DNA of 64,000 bases from Rhizodiscina lignyota (taxonomy: Eukaryota; Ascomycota; Dothideomycetes; Aulographales; Rhizodiscinaceae): contig ML978126.1 of NCBI GenBank assembly GCA_010015805.1, positions 682,001-746,000 on the forward strand, read 5' to 3'. Under the pieces are notes generated by a model that worked only from the letters and a program-made list of their open reading frames with translations, searched no databases and was not told the DNA's origin. Each line of letters begins with the position of its first letter. The stretch's first letter is position 1. Position numbers and translations under genes: made by a program. This document shows positions 34,173 to 46,870 of the stretch, piece after piece.

Positions 34173-35885
34173 CTATAGATCTTCCTTGATCTCTTTGGTA
34201 TCCTCAACCTGCTCCGTGACAGGTGCTTGTGGCTTGCCCTCGACGTCTTCACGCACAAAGTCGGCCAAGTGCTTATGCGGGAGACGCTTCGCCACCTTGA
34301 CCGGGTCGAAGATGTTCCTGGATTGAGTGAAGATCTCGTCAATCTCTTCGAGGGAACGTCCTGTTGAGGCATTAGTGTAAAGTGGACAACCAAGAGCCGA
34401 GGAGCTTTATACCTTTGGTCTCCGGGAAGAAGAAGTATATGCAAGGCACGAACGCGGCGTTCAGTGCGCAGTAGACAATGAAGTACCTCCACTTGATATC
34501 TGTGAACCCGACCGGAGTCACCTCCGCAACCAGGAAGTTGAACAGCCACGAGACCGCGGTGGAAACACCACAAATGGCTGCTCGTTGCTTCGCAGGAGCA
34601 ATCTCGCTTGCGTACAGGAATGGTATACCGAGAAAGCCGATGCAGTACACCAAGTAGTACAAGTAGAGAACGAAGACCGCGGCTTTGAGAGCGGAATGGT
34701 TGTTCGGATTCGAGACGAGCCCAGTCATGGCAGCGAAGCAGAGGCACATTGCTGTAGCGCTGAAGAGCATCAGGGTACGACGACCGAATCGATCAACGGT
34801 GACAGAGCAGATGACCGATCCGAGGATAATAACGAGTTGGGAAGCCGCAGCAAGAATTTCTGCGGTTTTCGCCGGGAAGTCGAGATCAGACTCGTAAATA
34901 GACGACGCATAGTAAGTGATGGAGTTTACACCTAGAAGTAGCAATGAGCCTTGCGAAAAGGCACTAGTAGTAGGAAGACTTACCTGTCATCTGCAAAAAC
35001 ATCTGAACTGTTGACGCAATGAGGACTCTGTGGAACGTTCGCTGGGGGCCCATTTCAAGCAACGACTTCAGGGAAACGTTGCCTGATAGATCGAGAGATG
35101 CTTGGATGTCCGCAATTTCCTTCTCCACAGTCTCAGGATCCTCGTGAAGGATTTGCATAATCTCTCGGGCCTCTTCGGTTCGGCCGACCTTCATCAGCCA
35201 GCGAGGTGATTCCGGCATGGACATGATGGTTGACATTACAATTGCCGATAGGACAATTGGGAAAGTCAGGGGGAATCTCCAAGACGCCGATGATTTCACA
35301 TAAGACATGCCGAAGTCGACCCACAAGGCCAGGGAAAGTCCACTGCCACAGAAGATGCCGAAAGCAGAGACATGAGATCCTCGACTTTCAGCCTTCGACA
35401 ATTCAGATTGCCATACGGAGACAGTCGCGATGATACCTCCTGTCCCAAATCCAAGGACGAGACGAGAGACGATGAATTGCGCAAAAGAGAACGACGTGCC
35501 CTGGAGAAGACCTCCAATGGCGTTGAAGATGCACGCGAGGAAAATGGTCCATCTTCGGCCAATCTTGTCGCCAAGGACTGTGCAGGTGAGAGCACCAAAT
35601 GTACCCATCAATGTATACATTGCGATCACAGTGCCTAAGAGTATTAGCTTGTGACTGGATTCTGAACAGTCTTTGGCGCGTACCTTGAATCGTAGAATTG
35701 TGTTTTTGTTGTGCTCCAGTAGTGTCAAGGACATCCATCTTTGGGAATTGTCTGGCAAATGAGGCTGTTGTCAATACACCTCCAGCGGCCGCTTGATTGT
35801 AGCCAAAGATCATCACAGAGAAAAAAGCCTCTGCCCAGATGGCCGTGTGCAGCTTGGAGCCGCGCAGGCCAAAGTAAGGCGCCAT
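34173..35885 (-). CDS. MFS sugar/polyol-type transporter
   Basis: Exons are 35684-35885, 34984-35634, 34413-34931 and 34173-34360, all in frame; the product is 519 residues. It has the 12-helix sugar-porter layout with diagnostic motifs: GDKIGRRWT after helix 2, PESPRWLM before the central loop, VDRFGRRTLM in the second half and PETKGRSLEEID after the last helix. The start MAPYFGLRGSKLHTAIW is typical of fungal hexose/quinate/glycerol-like permeases. Upstream Met codons (36020 and others) lie in leader sequence without family resemblance. Substrate cannot be told. It is the outer gene of the 34-46 kb metabolic group. Confidence 0.9.
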
Positions 35886-37396
35886 ATTGCAGTATGAGAC
35901 CACGCTCTCGTCCTGACCTTGGTGAAAGGAGAAGAAATTCAATGATATAGCCAAGTGAAGCAAAAAGGGGAGCGGCTCCAGGATCTCCGCGAAGCTTTGG
36001 CGAAGCTTTTGTAGGTGCAAATGATATACATAGCGCTAAGGAAACAAACATCCGCTTGCCTCTCCTGCTGCGACAAAACCGACGACGTTTACTCCACACG
36101 TCATGTTTCGTGCCGCCGATGATTGCCTGTTTCGTTTGACCTGCGTCAGCGGCCATGTGGTTGATCCTGGCGGACGTCAGGTGGGGAGTATGACCGAATG
36201 GTTCATTCTGGGGCAAGATGCCATCCCAACGGATCCCGCGGAGCTCTAGTGTCCGTTACATCACTACGGTAGCGCGGGGAAATGAGGGCGTCAATCAAAG
36301 CGTGATGAAAATGGCCCACAAGAACGAGTCGTGGCTCTGGAGAAATGTGGAGCGTCACAGTAGAAAACAACTCGTGGCGAAACGTGCTCGCGAAAATCCT
36401 TGCAGTAGTCGGGCTGTCGGAGATACGTAGACAGTTGCCGAAAACCGCCGACAAGCGAGCGTTCCTGACATTGATTACTCCATGCGAACCAACGGGGTAT
36501 TTTCCTCCTAGGCAAGACTAGTAAGGAATTTCCCAGATACGCCCTGCTGCTATGTAAGAATTGAAGAGTCGCATTTGCGCATTCATGAAGCAAAAGCTCG
36601 CCTACAATAGTCCAGCGGCACGCTTGCTGTGAAATTGAGGCTTATTGCGTACAGGCAGGGCATAAGCCGGGAACAACATTCCAAGTCATGAATTGTAAGC
36701 TGTCGTCGACTCGTCGAAGGATGGCCTCGTGAGTCGTACGCCTCATCGCGGATTAGCTTGTACGAAGTGCGGAGTAGTGGTGAGCGCTAAGAAGCCGTCT
36801 GAGAAGATTTCCGGCGGCGCTGGCGGGCGAATTTGACACATTGTCGTTGTTGACGATTAGTTACGGCGATTTGCAGAAAACGGCGATATGTCAAGTGACC
36901 AAAAGAATGTGGATACAGCAGTGGGCATGATCTGATTCACGCAGACGAAAGTTCGGACAAGAACGCAGCCAGTTGACGAAATCGGGATTCTGTCCCCAGA
37001 AAAACCAAAATTGGGGCCCCACATCGCTTTTCTTAGTGTGATGTGAGCGCTCAAGCCATGAGAAGATAAGGCCCCACGGGTTTGAATCATCAGAATACAT
37101 TTATGAGCAAAGTGAGAGATGCAAAGGAGAGTTGATATTCAGTCTGAAGACAGAGAAGTTCAGATAAGCTCCAGCTTGGCGCGCTTGGCGTGGGAAGGCC
37201 TTCTGCCGGGAACAGGCGCCACAACCGCAGATTATCATCACTGACTATTTGGGGAAAGCGTCGGTTCCGGGCGGCCTGGAACGGTCTTTGGCAGGCTCGA
37301 AACAAACGGACGGGAACAACATTCGCGCAGCGTGCTATGTAGATGATCTACGAGAAAATTGACAATGGATTTCATCTGCAAATACTAAATAAAGAA
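35886..37396. other. Intergenic between transporter and P450
   Basis: About 1.5 kb. It holds the transporter promoter and the P450 3' end. Short frames only. Confidence 0.4.
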
Positions 37397-39248
37397 TTAA
37401 GCTCTAATGTTGGTCAGTTTGATCAGCAGGGGCGACTTCTCCCACGTGTTATACGCCCGGAGCCCAGCGTGTTCGTTCGCAGGATTCCATAATGGTGCTC
37501 CATCCACGAACTCAAGATCAAAGTTCCACAGCAGTGCACCAAGAATCAGCCGAAGCTCAACATAGGTCAGATTGCGTCCAATACAGCCTCTCGGGCCGAG
37601 TGAGAAGGGTTGCGACGCCTTCTTTTGGTCGCTGTCGTACTCGGACGAAAGCCACCGTTCTGGAATGAAGGTATCCGGGTGTGCAAAGTTATTAGGGCTG
37701 TGAGAAGCTGCCCAAGAACTCACACAAACCGATGTCTGCGAAGATAAGCACGAATCTCAATCTATCAACCCGTGGATCAACTTACTCCGCCGGGTATCAT
37801 GTGTCCATCGATGTCTGAACCGCCCTCCGGTACCGTTCTTAGCAAGCCAATCGGCACTGGCGGAAAGATGCGAAGACCCTCTTCGATACACGCGTTCATG
37901 AACGGCAAATTGATCAAGTTGGCAATTACGAGATCCTGTTCCGTTTTGATAGCCCCTCTGATCTCAGCCTTAAGCCGGTCGAAGATTTCCGGATTTCGCA
38001 GCAAGTGGTTTGTCAACCCACAAAGGAGTGTTGCTGTCGTCTCTGATCCGGCAACTCTTTAGTCTGCGAGTCAGTATATTCCAAGTACCAGGAAAGCGGG
38101 TTCATACATGAACAGCGCAGCATTCATCAGGACCTCCTCATCGGAGACTTCGTTCTTCTTTTCTCGCTGCTTCAATATATAGTAGATGAAGTCCCTATGT
38201 TCAGTCTTCCGTGCCATGCGTCGGGTTGTCTTTTCCGTTGAGTTTTGCAGGTGCATTCTTCGCCTCTCACGAACGACACTTGGGATGCACCACATCAGGA
38301 ACTTCTGCATCAAGGTGCCATAAGCGGCGAACCGTCGAGTGGCTTGCTCGATCGCTCCAGACTTGATACTTTCGTAGATTAGCACGACCCATCTTGCGGA
38401 CTCACTGCCCTCTCCTGTACTTCGCTTAATAACAGCACATCATTGGACATTAATATTTTACGCACCTTCCTCAAGACATCCGAACGGCTCTCCGAAGGAC
38501 AGATCTCCAATAATGTCGAATGTGCAGAAGTTGTACCAGCTGACCATATTGGCCGGGGTACCCTCACGTGCAAGGCGGCGCAAATTGTCGATGAACTTAT
38601 TCACGTAGCCTGCAAGGATGTGCTCTTGTTCCATCAATGCCTTTTGGGAAAAGGCATGGGCTAATGCTCGTCGTTGGCGTGGATGATCGGCTTCGTCCGC
38701 CATGGTCAAGTTCGTCGCGCCAGGAATCGCCTCGACAGCGCCAACGTGAATAGGGTCCTTGTTCATGTTGACCCGTCCGATACGGTGTCCATAAATGTCA
38801 TCAAATGCGCGAGGAGTGTTGAAGGCAAGCTCGCTAGTGGTCTGTCAGGCTCTCCGCTAATGAAATTCTGGCTCTGTTACCAGGCACACGCACTTGGGCA
38901 TCACGCGGACGACTGGTCCGTACTTGTCATGCCATATCTTGTATTGAAAGGATATGCGTCCTATCAGAAGGTAGTAGATACTCGGGACCTTTGAAGTATT
39001 AGCCAACGCAGCTGGTTGAAGGAGTGAGAGGATGCCGCACTGGACTAATCGCACACAATATTGGACCCGGATATTTCGCAAGAGGATGAAGTGTGAGTCT
39101 ATACACTATTATTGCGACCCAATATAGCAGAATCTACAGATCATTAGCCTTTTGATTAGAAACGTGCATAATAAGCTAACAGAGGACATACTGCAGCAAC
39201 CGAGCCCAGGGCTGCGACCTTAATCGTGTCATAATCTAAAAGCCCCAT
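37397..39248 (-). CDS. Cytochrome P450 monooxygenase (microsomal type)
   Basis: A seven-exon gene: 39192-39248, 39041-39133, 38894-38988, 38466-38833, 38108-38414, 37786-38056 and 37397-37735. Phases are consistent and the product is 509 residues. An N-terminal membrane anchor (ILLYWVAIIVYRLTLHP) precedes the proline hinge LAKYPGP. Conserved motifs are WHDKYGPVVRVMP, AGSETTAT (I helix), EEGLR (ExxR), PERW and the haem-binding FSLGPRGCIG, with the Cys ligand at about residue 448. The fold resembles CYP families of secondary metabolism; the clan cannot be fixed here. It is divergent from the FAD monooxygenase across a 1.35-kb shared region, which suggests co-regulation. Confidence 0.92.
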
Positions 39249-40599
39249 GATGACTCTATACGAAACGAAAGACAGAAGATGTAAACTGATGTCGAGTTTA
39301 AAAGATATTTGAAGAATTGTGTGATATTTGTTCCTACTTAGCCTTTAGGTGCGAGAGCTCAATGCTGGAAAACGATTTCCTTGCGGAAGTTCACCAGCCA
39401 GCGTGTCCCGCGTTTCCAGGACCTACCCCTCGAGGTTCACACAAGTTCTTCTTCATATACCGTAACACATGAAATAATAGGAGGGAGGACAAGTGGAAGA
39501 AGAGAAGCTGCACTTCAGAGTTGTAGGTTCCGAGTGGGAGTGGGCTCGGCGTCGCGGCGATGAGCGTGAGAAAACCTGAGCGAAGGCCTTGCGCGTTACA
39601 GTTGTCCATACCGGCTCGAATACATCCTATGAGCATCAGGGTTGTCATTCTGAGCTGTCCGAAGTGTTGGACGAAGAGCTTTGGACGTATTTGTGTGACA
39701 TTGTCAATATTCTCCTTTCTCAAAGTCAAGGCCTTTCAGACTAGTCCTAATTCGGTAAGTAGGCGCCTTACTCCGCTACTCCGAACATCAACCAGATAAC
39801 AAGACAAGATATTTCACGTGTCTAGGTACTTTGCAAAAATTTCTTCTGAGTCTATCTACCTCTTCTTTAGTACATAACCAGTTTCACTCTTCGTTGAGGT
39901 GGTTGCATTCATATTACATTAAAAGAACACAAGGATGCTGAGCTCCGTCTGAGCTCCGTCCTCCGCACTCCGTAAAGCACTGTGGATACCACGATTTCCA
40001 TGCTGTTGTAAGCCTACAAGCAAATGCCAAGCACGGTCAACAGCGGAATTCCGTTCATCAGTTTTATATGGGATGTCGACCATTTTGGCAATGACGACTG
40101 CGAACTATACCGCTCAGCGGTCTACGAAGAGTGGATACTGGCTTTGTAATAGCATTCAGACGGGGATCAAAGCGGAATAAATCCACCCTCGCGGGTTATA
40201 ACCGTTTATGAATTCACATTCTCTCCTGAAGCCATGCAAATTGCAGGTGTCTATGCTTGGCGTAGATGTTCGGACATCGGGGTGGAGGTGGAATTCCTGT
40301 GGCAAGGACAAGAGTCAACCAATCAGCACAATTATAACCCGGGATGGTATGTTCCTTGATAGGAAAATGCAAGTTCAACATCCATCATTCAAGCAAAATG
40401 GATCGGCAAAGACATGTATGAAGCATCAAAAAGAGACCTTGAACATAGGCCCCAGCATGGCACTCGGACATTGGGCCCGCCGCTATACCCGCCATCGATA
40501 TATAAATCGTCCAGCTGAAATGAACAGGTCGAAAGATACAGCAAGTTCAACTCGACTTCAGCAAGGACAAAGAGAAAATTTATCCTGCATCATTTCAAT
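39249..40599. promoter_or_regulatory. Shared divergent promoter region, P450 / FAD monooxygenase
   Basis: These 1.35 kb separate the start codons of two oxygenase genes on opposite strands. A TATA box serves the plus-strand gene. No coding frame is convincing. A short duplication (GAGCTCCGTC twice) lies near 39941-39961. Confidence 0.5.
40499..40507 (+). promoter_or_regulatory. TATA box of the FAD monooxygenase gene
   Basis: TATATAAAT lies about 93 bases before the start codon at 40600. Confidence 0.55.
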
Positions 40600-42457
40600 A
40601 TGGCCGAGACCGTAAAGGTGGATATTCTCATATGCGGCGCGGGACCTGTTGGACTGCTCTTAGCATATCAATTGAAACGAATGGGACACTCCATATACAT
40701 CATCGGTCAGCAAACTCTTGCCCATATTAGTATCAAGTTTACAGTTAACCATGAACAGATAGACACGATGCGGAAAAGCAGTCAATGTTTGGACGTGCGA
40801 CCTCATTGTTTCCTCGCACGCTGGAAATGTTGGACCAACTAGATCTGTTGGAGGAGATGAACCAAATTGGTGTAATTGGGCGGAGCAGCGTAACATTCAA
40901 GGATGGGAAAAGGCTGGCATCCCGCGGGTGGCATTCAATGTTTACAGAAATGGGAGAAACATACCTCGACTATATTTTGAACATTAGGCAAAAGTTCTCA
41001 ATGGATGTCTTTCGCCGCAGGTACCAGAAGCTGGGAGGGTTGGTTGGGACTGAATGGACACTGAAAGAGATGGAAATTCACGAAAAAGATGCAGAGCATT
41101 ACAGAGTCACCAGCATGCTCCATGGTGGCTCTGGTGGTACCAAGGTTGTGAAAAGGTGAGTGTGACTTGCAGTACTCCGTGATTCTTGCTCAAATTTCCA
41201 ACAGCAAATATATCATCGGAGCAGATGGCGGGAGGTCAACTGTGCGCCAGCTCGCAGGAATCGACTTTAACGGAGAAGAGAGAACCTACCGATGGGTTCG
41301 TATTGATGGTATATTCAAGACGAACATGCCTGATGCTGAGATCGGCTTTAATGCGATTGAATCCAAAAAGCACGGAAATGTGCTTTGGGTCCAGCTTGAA
41401 CATGGAGTGCAAAGGATTGGCTTCGCTCTGAATTCGGAGATGTACGCAAAGTACGGCGATACGATGACCATCGAACAAGCAAGCGCGGAAGCGAAAGAAG
41501 CCATGGCACCATTCACTTTCGAAATCGAACGTGTCGAGTGGTGGACACTGTACAAGTCAGTATTGATGTCAAGCAGTCAACTTACAAGATCAGTGATTAT
41601 TTCTCAGGATCCAACAAAAGATTGCGATGCACTTCGTCTCCGGGCCCGTTTTACTGGCTGGCGATTCCTGCCACACTCATTCGTCCGGCGCTGCACAAGG
41701 CATGAACACTGGAATGCACGATGCCACCAACCTTGGGTGGAAGCTTGGCGGAGTGCTCGGTGGATGGCTCAAAGAAGAGATCCTGAAGACATACGAATCA
41801 GAGCGACGCACAGCTGCGCAAACTTTGATCGATCTCGATGAAGACTTCTCGACCTGCCTCAGTGGACACGTCCCTGAACGCCATGCGGCAATGGGTGCAG
41901 ACCCGAACGAGGTATTCTTCCATCTCTTCCAACAATCCATTCAGTTCAACATTGGAATTGGCATCGAATTTGCCGCCAATATCCTAAATGTCGACCCGCA
42001 TGCAGGGATGGTCACTGCTGGCAAGAGAGGTCCTGATTGCCTGTTGCGTGCTCCAGGATCCCATATTCCAACGAGACTTTTCCAGGTCACGAAGAACACT
42101 GGCATATTCTCGGTTATTGTATTTGCTGGGCAGCCACATCTAACAGCGTCGGCTGTGCGAAGTCTGAGAAGAGTCATGGATAGCAAGACTACTCCTCTAG
42201 AGATGATGCCGAGAGGCTCATTCCGATTGCTAACGATCATCGCGGGCTATGCGATGAATGCTGATACCGCCCTGGGCGTAGAGAAATTCGGCGATGCGTA
42301 TTACGATGTTGACCATACTGCGCACGCGAAATATCACATCTCAACCAGCCGCGGCGCAATCGTCATTCTCCGGCCTGATGGTATCTTGGGCACAGCCGTG
42401 GACTTGGATGAGCCCGGGATAATTGCCCAGTACTTTTCGGCATTCACCCGAACTTAG
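40600..42457 (+). CDS. FAD-dependent aromatic-ring monooxygenase (phenol 2-monooxygenase-like)
   Basis: Exons are 40600-40705, 40759-41155, 41205-41555 and 41608-42457; the product is 567 residues. It is a class A flavoprotein monooxygenase. It has an N-terminal dinucleotide-binding GAGPVG, the DG motif in GADGGRSTVR, and the GD motif in LLAGDSCHTHSSGAAQGMNT. A C-terminal thioredoxin-like domain (about 400-567) is usual for phenol hydroxylase relatives. Such enzymes use NAD(P)H and O2 to hydroxylate phenolic rings in catabolism or secondary metabolism. The next gene downstream is a transcription factor and the upstream neighbour is a P450. No signal peptide is seen, so it is probably cytosolic. 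Confidence 0.92.
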
Positions 42458-42836
42458 GTGAGAGCGCGTGAAATACTCGCCGCATTCCAAAGGGAACAGT
42501 GGAGTTGGTCATCAGTCTTATCATGATTTGGATGGATGTGACGTGTGAGGTGTATATTGAAATGGACTCTTGATTTGTCCACGTCTATAAGCCAATGGAT
42601 GGGAGTTCTTTTTTACTGCCTGGAGTTTGAAGACGTGAAATTAAGGCTCGGACCCTAAGGCGGATAACTCGGAACAGGAGTCTCCAAACAAAGCTTAGGC
42701 TGAGGTCACCTCACATGCAATGCGCGATTTGAATGCTTACCTAACCAACTACAACCTCCAAAGATCGAGACAGAAAGCTGGTGGATATCTCGAAACGGCG
42801 GTTTCAGTATATGTGTAGCCTTCGACATCTGAGCGT
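42458..42836. other. Intergenic, transcription-factor promoter
   Basis: About 380 bases between two genes on the same strand. Nothing beyond a promoter/terminator role is seen. Confidence 0.35.
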
Positions 42837-45588
42837 ATGGACGGCTTTTCAGAGCAGCTTCTTTCGACTGCTCAAAGCTCGGAATTCGCTCCTCAGCCGG
42901 GATCACAGTCGGCTTTCCCGAATCACGACGCCAGTCAGCAGCAAAAAGACGGTAAAGACCTCAAATACACCTGTCCACAATGCAACAAGAAATTCAGCAG
43001 ATCGTATGTCCTTCTACATGCATCACTCGATCGTAAGGCATGAAAGCTAAATAATCGGACATGTAGGGATTCTTTAAATCGCCACCTTCGAAACCGCTGC
43101 ACCGGCGGTCTTGACAGACGTCGGCGTAGAAAATCTTGCAAATCATGCGCATGGTATTAATTCGCCGCTCTTTGTTTTAGGTCTACTTACTGACGAACCC
43201 TAATAAGGGACAAAATACGCTGTTCTGCAGAGCGACCTTCATGTGCGGCATGTAGGCGAAAAGGGCGATTGTGTCAGTATGAGGGTCCCACATGGCCGAA
43301 AGAATCCTCGCCCGAACCGAGCCCTCAGGCTTCTGGCTTTCCCGATCCCTACTCCAGTGCACCTCAAATCGGGGATCTAGCTGCTTTTGACGGCAGTAAT
43401 GGACTAGATTTTCTACCCGCCGTCTCCGCCGGATTTGGCGAGCAGCCGCTGTGGGGTTATGAGACGATTCCGTTCGCAGGACTCCTCGATCTTCCAGACT
43501 GGACTTCATCTCAGGACTTTTCTAACACAGCCGCTCTCGCTAATGGCCTTAGCTGGTACTGGCCGCTTGACAGTCCGGAGGTTTTCACAGCACAAACAGA
43601 CTCGACTACCCAAACTCCAGTCATCTCAAATGATTTGCAGAGCTATGAGCACAACATTTCAATGCCGCGCCCTCCAGATACCGTCTCTTCTCATGGATCT
43701 GGATACGAGAGCCCCGTTACAGCTGTTTGGTCTGGCGTAGAGACAGTTCCGCCAAGTCCCAAGAAAGCCAAGAAAACACACAAGACTGACAGTGCGAATA
43801 AGGAGGACAGTTTCATGCGAAAAATTTGCGAATCGCTGAAAGGATCTCCTTGGGAAAAGATACCCTTGTCACAGCTTCCGACGAAACAGGGCGTTGAGCG
43901 ATACGTCAACCTGTATTTCACTCGATTCCACCCTGTACGTCTTCCTGCTTAACTGATACATATTATCTTACTGACATACCTTAGTACCATCCCATGCTTC
44001 ACAGGCCATCGTTCAATCTTGGTGAAGAACATGTCTGCTTGGTAATTACTATGGCAGCCTTCGGAGCGTATCTCAACGGGCCGGAGAGCAATCGAGTTCA
44101 TGCAGAGAACTTATTTGAGCTCGGTAGGAGGGTCCTCGTTTATCTGGTTCGCTAGTCCTCCAGCAGTTCTTATGCTGTAACCTTTGCTGACGAGCGAAAA
44201 AGGGCGAATCTGATCACAAATATAAGAAACAAAAATTCTTCGTAACCACTCAGCTTCTGCAGCTCATTTTCGCACGTTTGAGCGGAAATTCCAGGCTTTT
44301 CGACATCATGGAATCAGTGCGAGGCGCACTCGTCATCAACGCATGCGATTTTGGCCTTGTATCACCAGAGCGCAACAACGATTACGGCAATGGCTCTATT
44401 GAAGAACAATGGCGGACATGGATCGATCAGGAGAAGGACTGCCGACTTTCTTGGGGCGTATTTGAGACCGACTCATCTGCTACCTTCTTGTACAATGCAA
44501 GGCCTTATATACGACTGGCCAGGATGCATGTCAACATGACCTGTTCCGAGGAGCTCTGGGAGGCTGAAACGGCAGAGGAGTGGGCCGCTTTAAAATCTTC
44601 ACCGGGACTACAACTCCAAGGCCCATTTTTTCCAGACCTCCTTGACGAGCTCATTGGAAGCTGGGAAAATGGTGGGCTCGCAAGCCGTATCACGAACATG
44701 AGGCATCAGCGCGTCTTGATGCTTGCCACCGCCAGAATGCAGTGGACGCTGAAAGACATAAATACTTCAACGCCAATATATTACAAGAGTCGTGGAAAGT
44801 CTCTATTCAGAGAGGAAGCCAATGATATTTCTAAAGTTATGACCTCCTTCCAAGATGCCATTCGATCGTCTCTGAAGTCAGCGGTGCTGACCTCCGCGGA
44901 CTATCAGCATGCTGCACGCAATCTTCCAATCGCTCACATATCGCATCTGTATGCGGCAGGCGATCTTATGGACTGGCTGTATATGTTCCTCCAAACCGAG
45001 AAGAGTGAACTCCAGCGTGGGCGGATGCTCCGGGCGCGGTGGGCCTCGGAACGCCTGGACCGGGTCAGACAAGCCGCCTTTCACTGCGGCCAGCTTCTGG
45101 GCATTGCAAGGCACTATCCAAAGGCATTTCCGCAGCTTCCGTTCATGATATTTCATGCTGGCGCAGCGTTATGGTGCATCGCACCGTTCCTCAACGGCAA
45201 TCCCAGCAAAGCTCCAAGTATGGCGAGCATAAGTACGAGAGCGAGTACACCAGCGAACGAAGCCACTTCGGTGGACCGAGTGCGTATAGATTACTTACCA
45301 GAATTCGGAAACCTTGAGGCACTAGCAGATCCAGCCAAGGCAAGCGAATTATCCAGGTGCCGAACGGACCTGGACGTATGGTTAGCAGCAGGTGTGAATG
45401 TGGCGGGCGTGTCTCGACCGATGATTGTAGGGATCGAAGGCATAAGGGACGTGAGCACAGAGTCTGGTCGCCTGCAAGTTTTGAGGACCGCGGCCGATCT
45501 TCTGGCACAGCAATCTGCATGTGGCATTTCGGAAAAGTTCCGGGCGGTCTTTGAACTCCTTACGCAAAATCGCGAAAACTGGAAATGA
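42837..45588 (+). CDS. Fungal transcription factor with a C2HC/C2H2 finger plus Zn2Cys6 cluster
   Basis: Exons are 42837-43003, 43067-43153, 43208-43934, 43985-44123 and 44195-45588. All junctions keep frame and the product is 837 residues. A zinc finger begins at residue 46 (CPQCNKKFSRSDSLNRHL, closed by a Cys). A complete Zn2Cys6 cluster follows at about 80-107 (CKSCAWDKIRC, then CAACRRKGRLC). A fungal_trans middle domain begins at about 330 (LYFTRFHPYHPMLHRPSFNL). The pairing recalls regulators such as Cmr1/AmdA types. Its place beside the P450, monooxygenase and transporter suggests a pathway-specific activator. The fourth intron (donor GTAGGA) is inferred from frame and is the least certain junction. 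Confidence 0.88.
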
Positions 45589-45977
45589 GCTTCCAGGACC
45601 TGTAAATCTCGAATTACCTTGAAGATTTATCTCAGACGGAGCGCGGTTGGTGGCGCGCGACGGCATGCATAAGTGCCGGGTGGGATATAATCACAGGACA
45701 CTGCTACATGGTTACCGGTAATCGAACTATTGGGCAACTCCGATGGTATCCTGCTACAGCCAGCTCGCTGGCGGGATTTATTCTTTGCCCCAAAGTTGCT
45801 TCAAGCCGCAATGTACAGCGTGTGGAGGATATCGGAAGGTCGCAAAGAAACCTCGGTCTGATACTAAGATCTGGTTCTGCGCAAGACGAGATCAACAGTA
45901 TATTGATGCCGGTAAGTCTCCAAGATGTTACGCATCCTTTGTAGTGCGTGATGAGACTGATTTGGGATGACAGGATA

Positions 45978-46090
45978 GTGGGCCGCCGAGGAAGCTGTAA
46001 CGAGTAAGGTTGTAGCATCGCTTGCACTTAAAAGGAGGCGAAAGGGTGTCTGGAAGTTTAGTTGTACATTAGAGTATATGCACAAATAGC
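45978..46090 (+). repeat. Dispersed repeat, copy B
   Basis: It opens with GCCGCCGAGGAAGCTGTAAC and later has CTGGAAGTTTAGTT and TTAGAGTATAT. Block order matches copies A, C and D. Confidence 0.5.
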
Positions 46091-46261
46091 AGTCCTATTA
46101 AGAGACTTGTACGCCTTATTACTTACAGAAACTACAAGTCATTACTATTCAGTGTCTCGAAAGCTGCAGCAAGTCGTTGTCATCCTTAAGTTTATCGTTC
46201 AGGCTCACCGTGAGAAATCGCAAGCTAACAGGAGGTGACACGAGGGTGACAAAATACGAAT

Positions 46262-46390
46262 AGCCGGTCGCCGAAGGAGTTGTAACATCTAAGAGCGAAG
46301 AGATATTGCACTGCAAGGCAAGTCAGACCATCTATGAAAGCTCTTGTTCTACTTTCTTCAGAGTGTATATGTAAATAACAATGCCAATGA
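46262..46390 (+). repeat. Dispersed repeat, copy C
   Basis: It opens with GCCGAAGGAGTTGTAACA in context and ends with TTCTTCAGAGTGTATATG. It is more diverged than copies B and D. Confidence 0.4.
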
Positions 46391-46429
46391 AGACCTGTAC
46401 GCTGTATCAGCCATAGAAGACTCCAACCG

Positions 46430-46540
46430 CGGCCGGGCAAGCTGTAACGCCTATGGGCGAGCAGCTCTTACTCGTCGAAGTAAGCGTGAGCACCTCTGAA
46501 AGTTTAATTCTGCGTGCTTTAGAGTATTTCCGCCCTGACT
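46430..46540 (+). repeat. Dispersed repeat, copy D
   Basis: It has GGCCGGGCAAGCTGTAACG, then GGGCGAGCAGCTCTTACTC, CTCTGAAAGTTTAATTCTGC and TTTAGAGTATTT. It is the closest match to copy A at 11.46 kb. Confidence 0.5.
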
Positions 46541-46870
46541 GCCCAATGCCTTAAAAGTTAAGGACAGCTTATTTATCACCGTCAAGACGGGCTGTCTTCT
46601 GTCCGATGTAAATAGTCTCTCTACAATCACAAGACAGAAAATGCAACATGCACAGTATGGAGCAAGCTTAAGATATGCTAGATACTTAGACACTTATCTG
46701 TCTATTCATTCATGAATCCAAGAAAAAAAATGCCGACACATTAATGTGCCAATGAGACAGAGTACATCCTGTCTGCCTCCCCATCACGCTTTTAGCCACC
46801 AAAACGCCGCGCTGGTTATGCAATCAATCTCTATCATACATTTTGCTCCTCCTCTTCTGCCCCGTCCACA

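Larger units (their letters stand above)
45589..46870. other. Intergenic with dispersed repeat copies
   Basis: About 1.3 kb between two convergent genes. Three copies of the dispersed repeat occupy its middle; the rest holds no gene. Confidence 0.4.
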
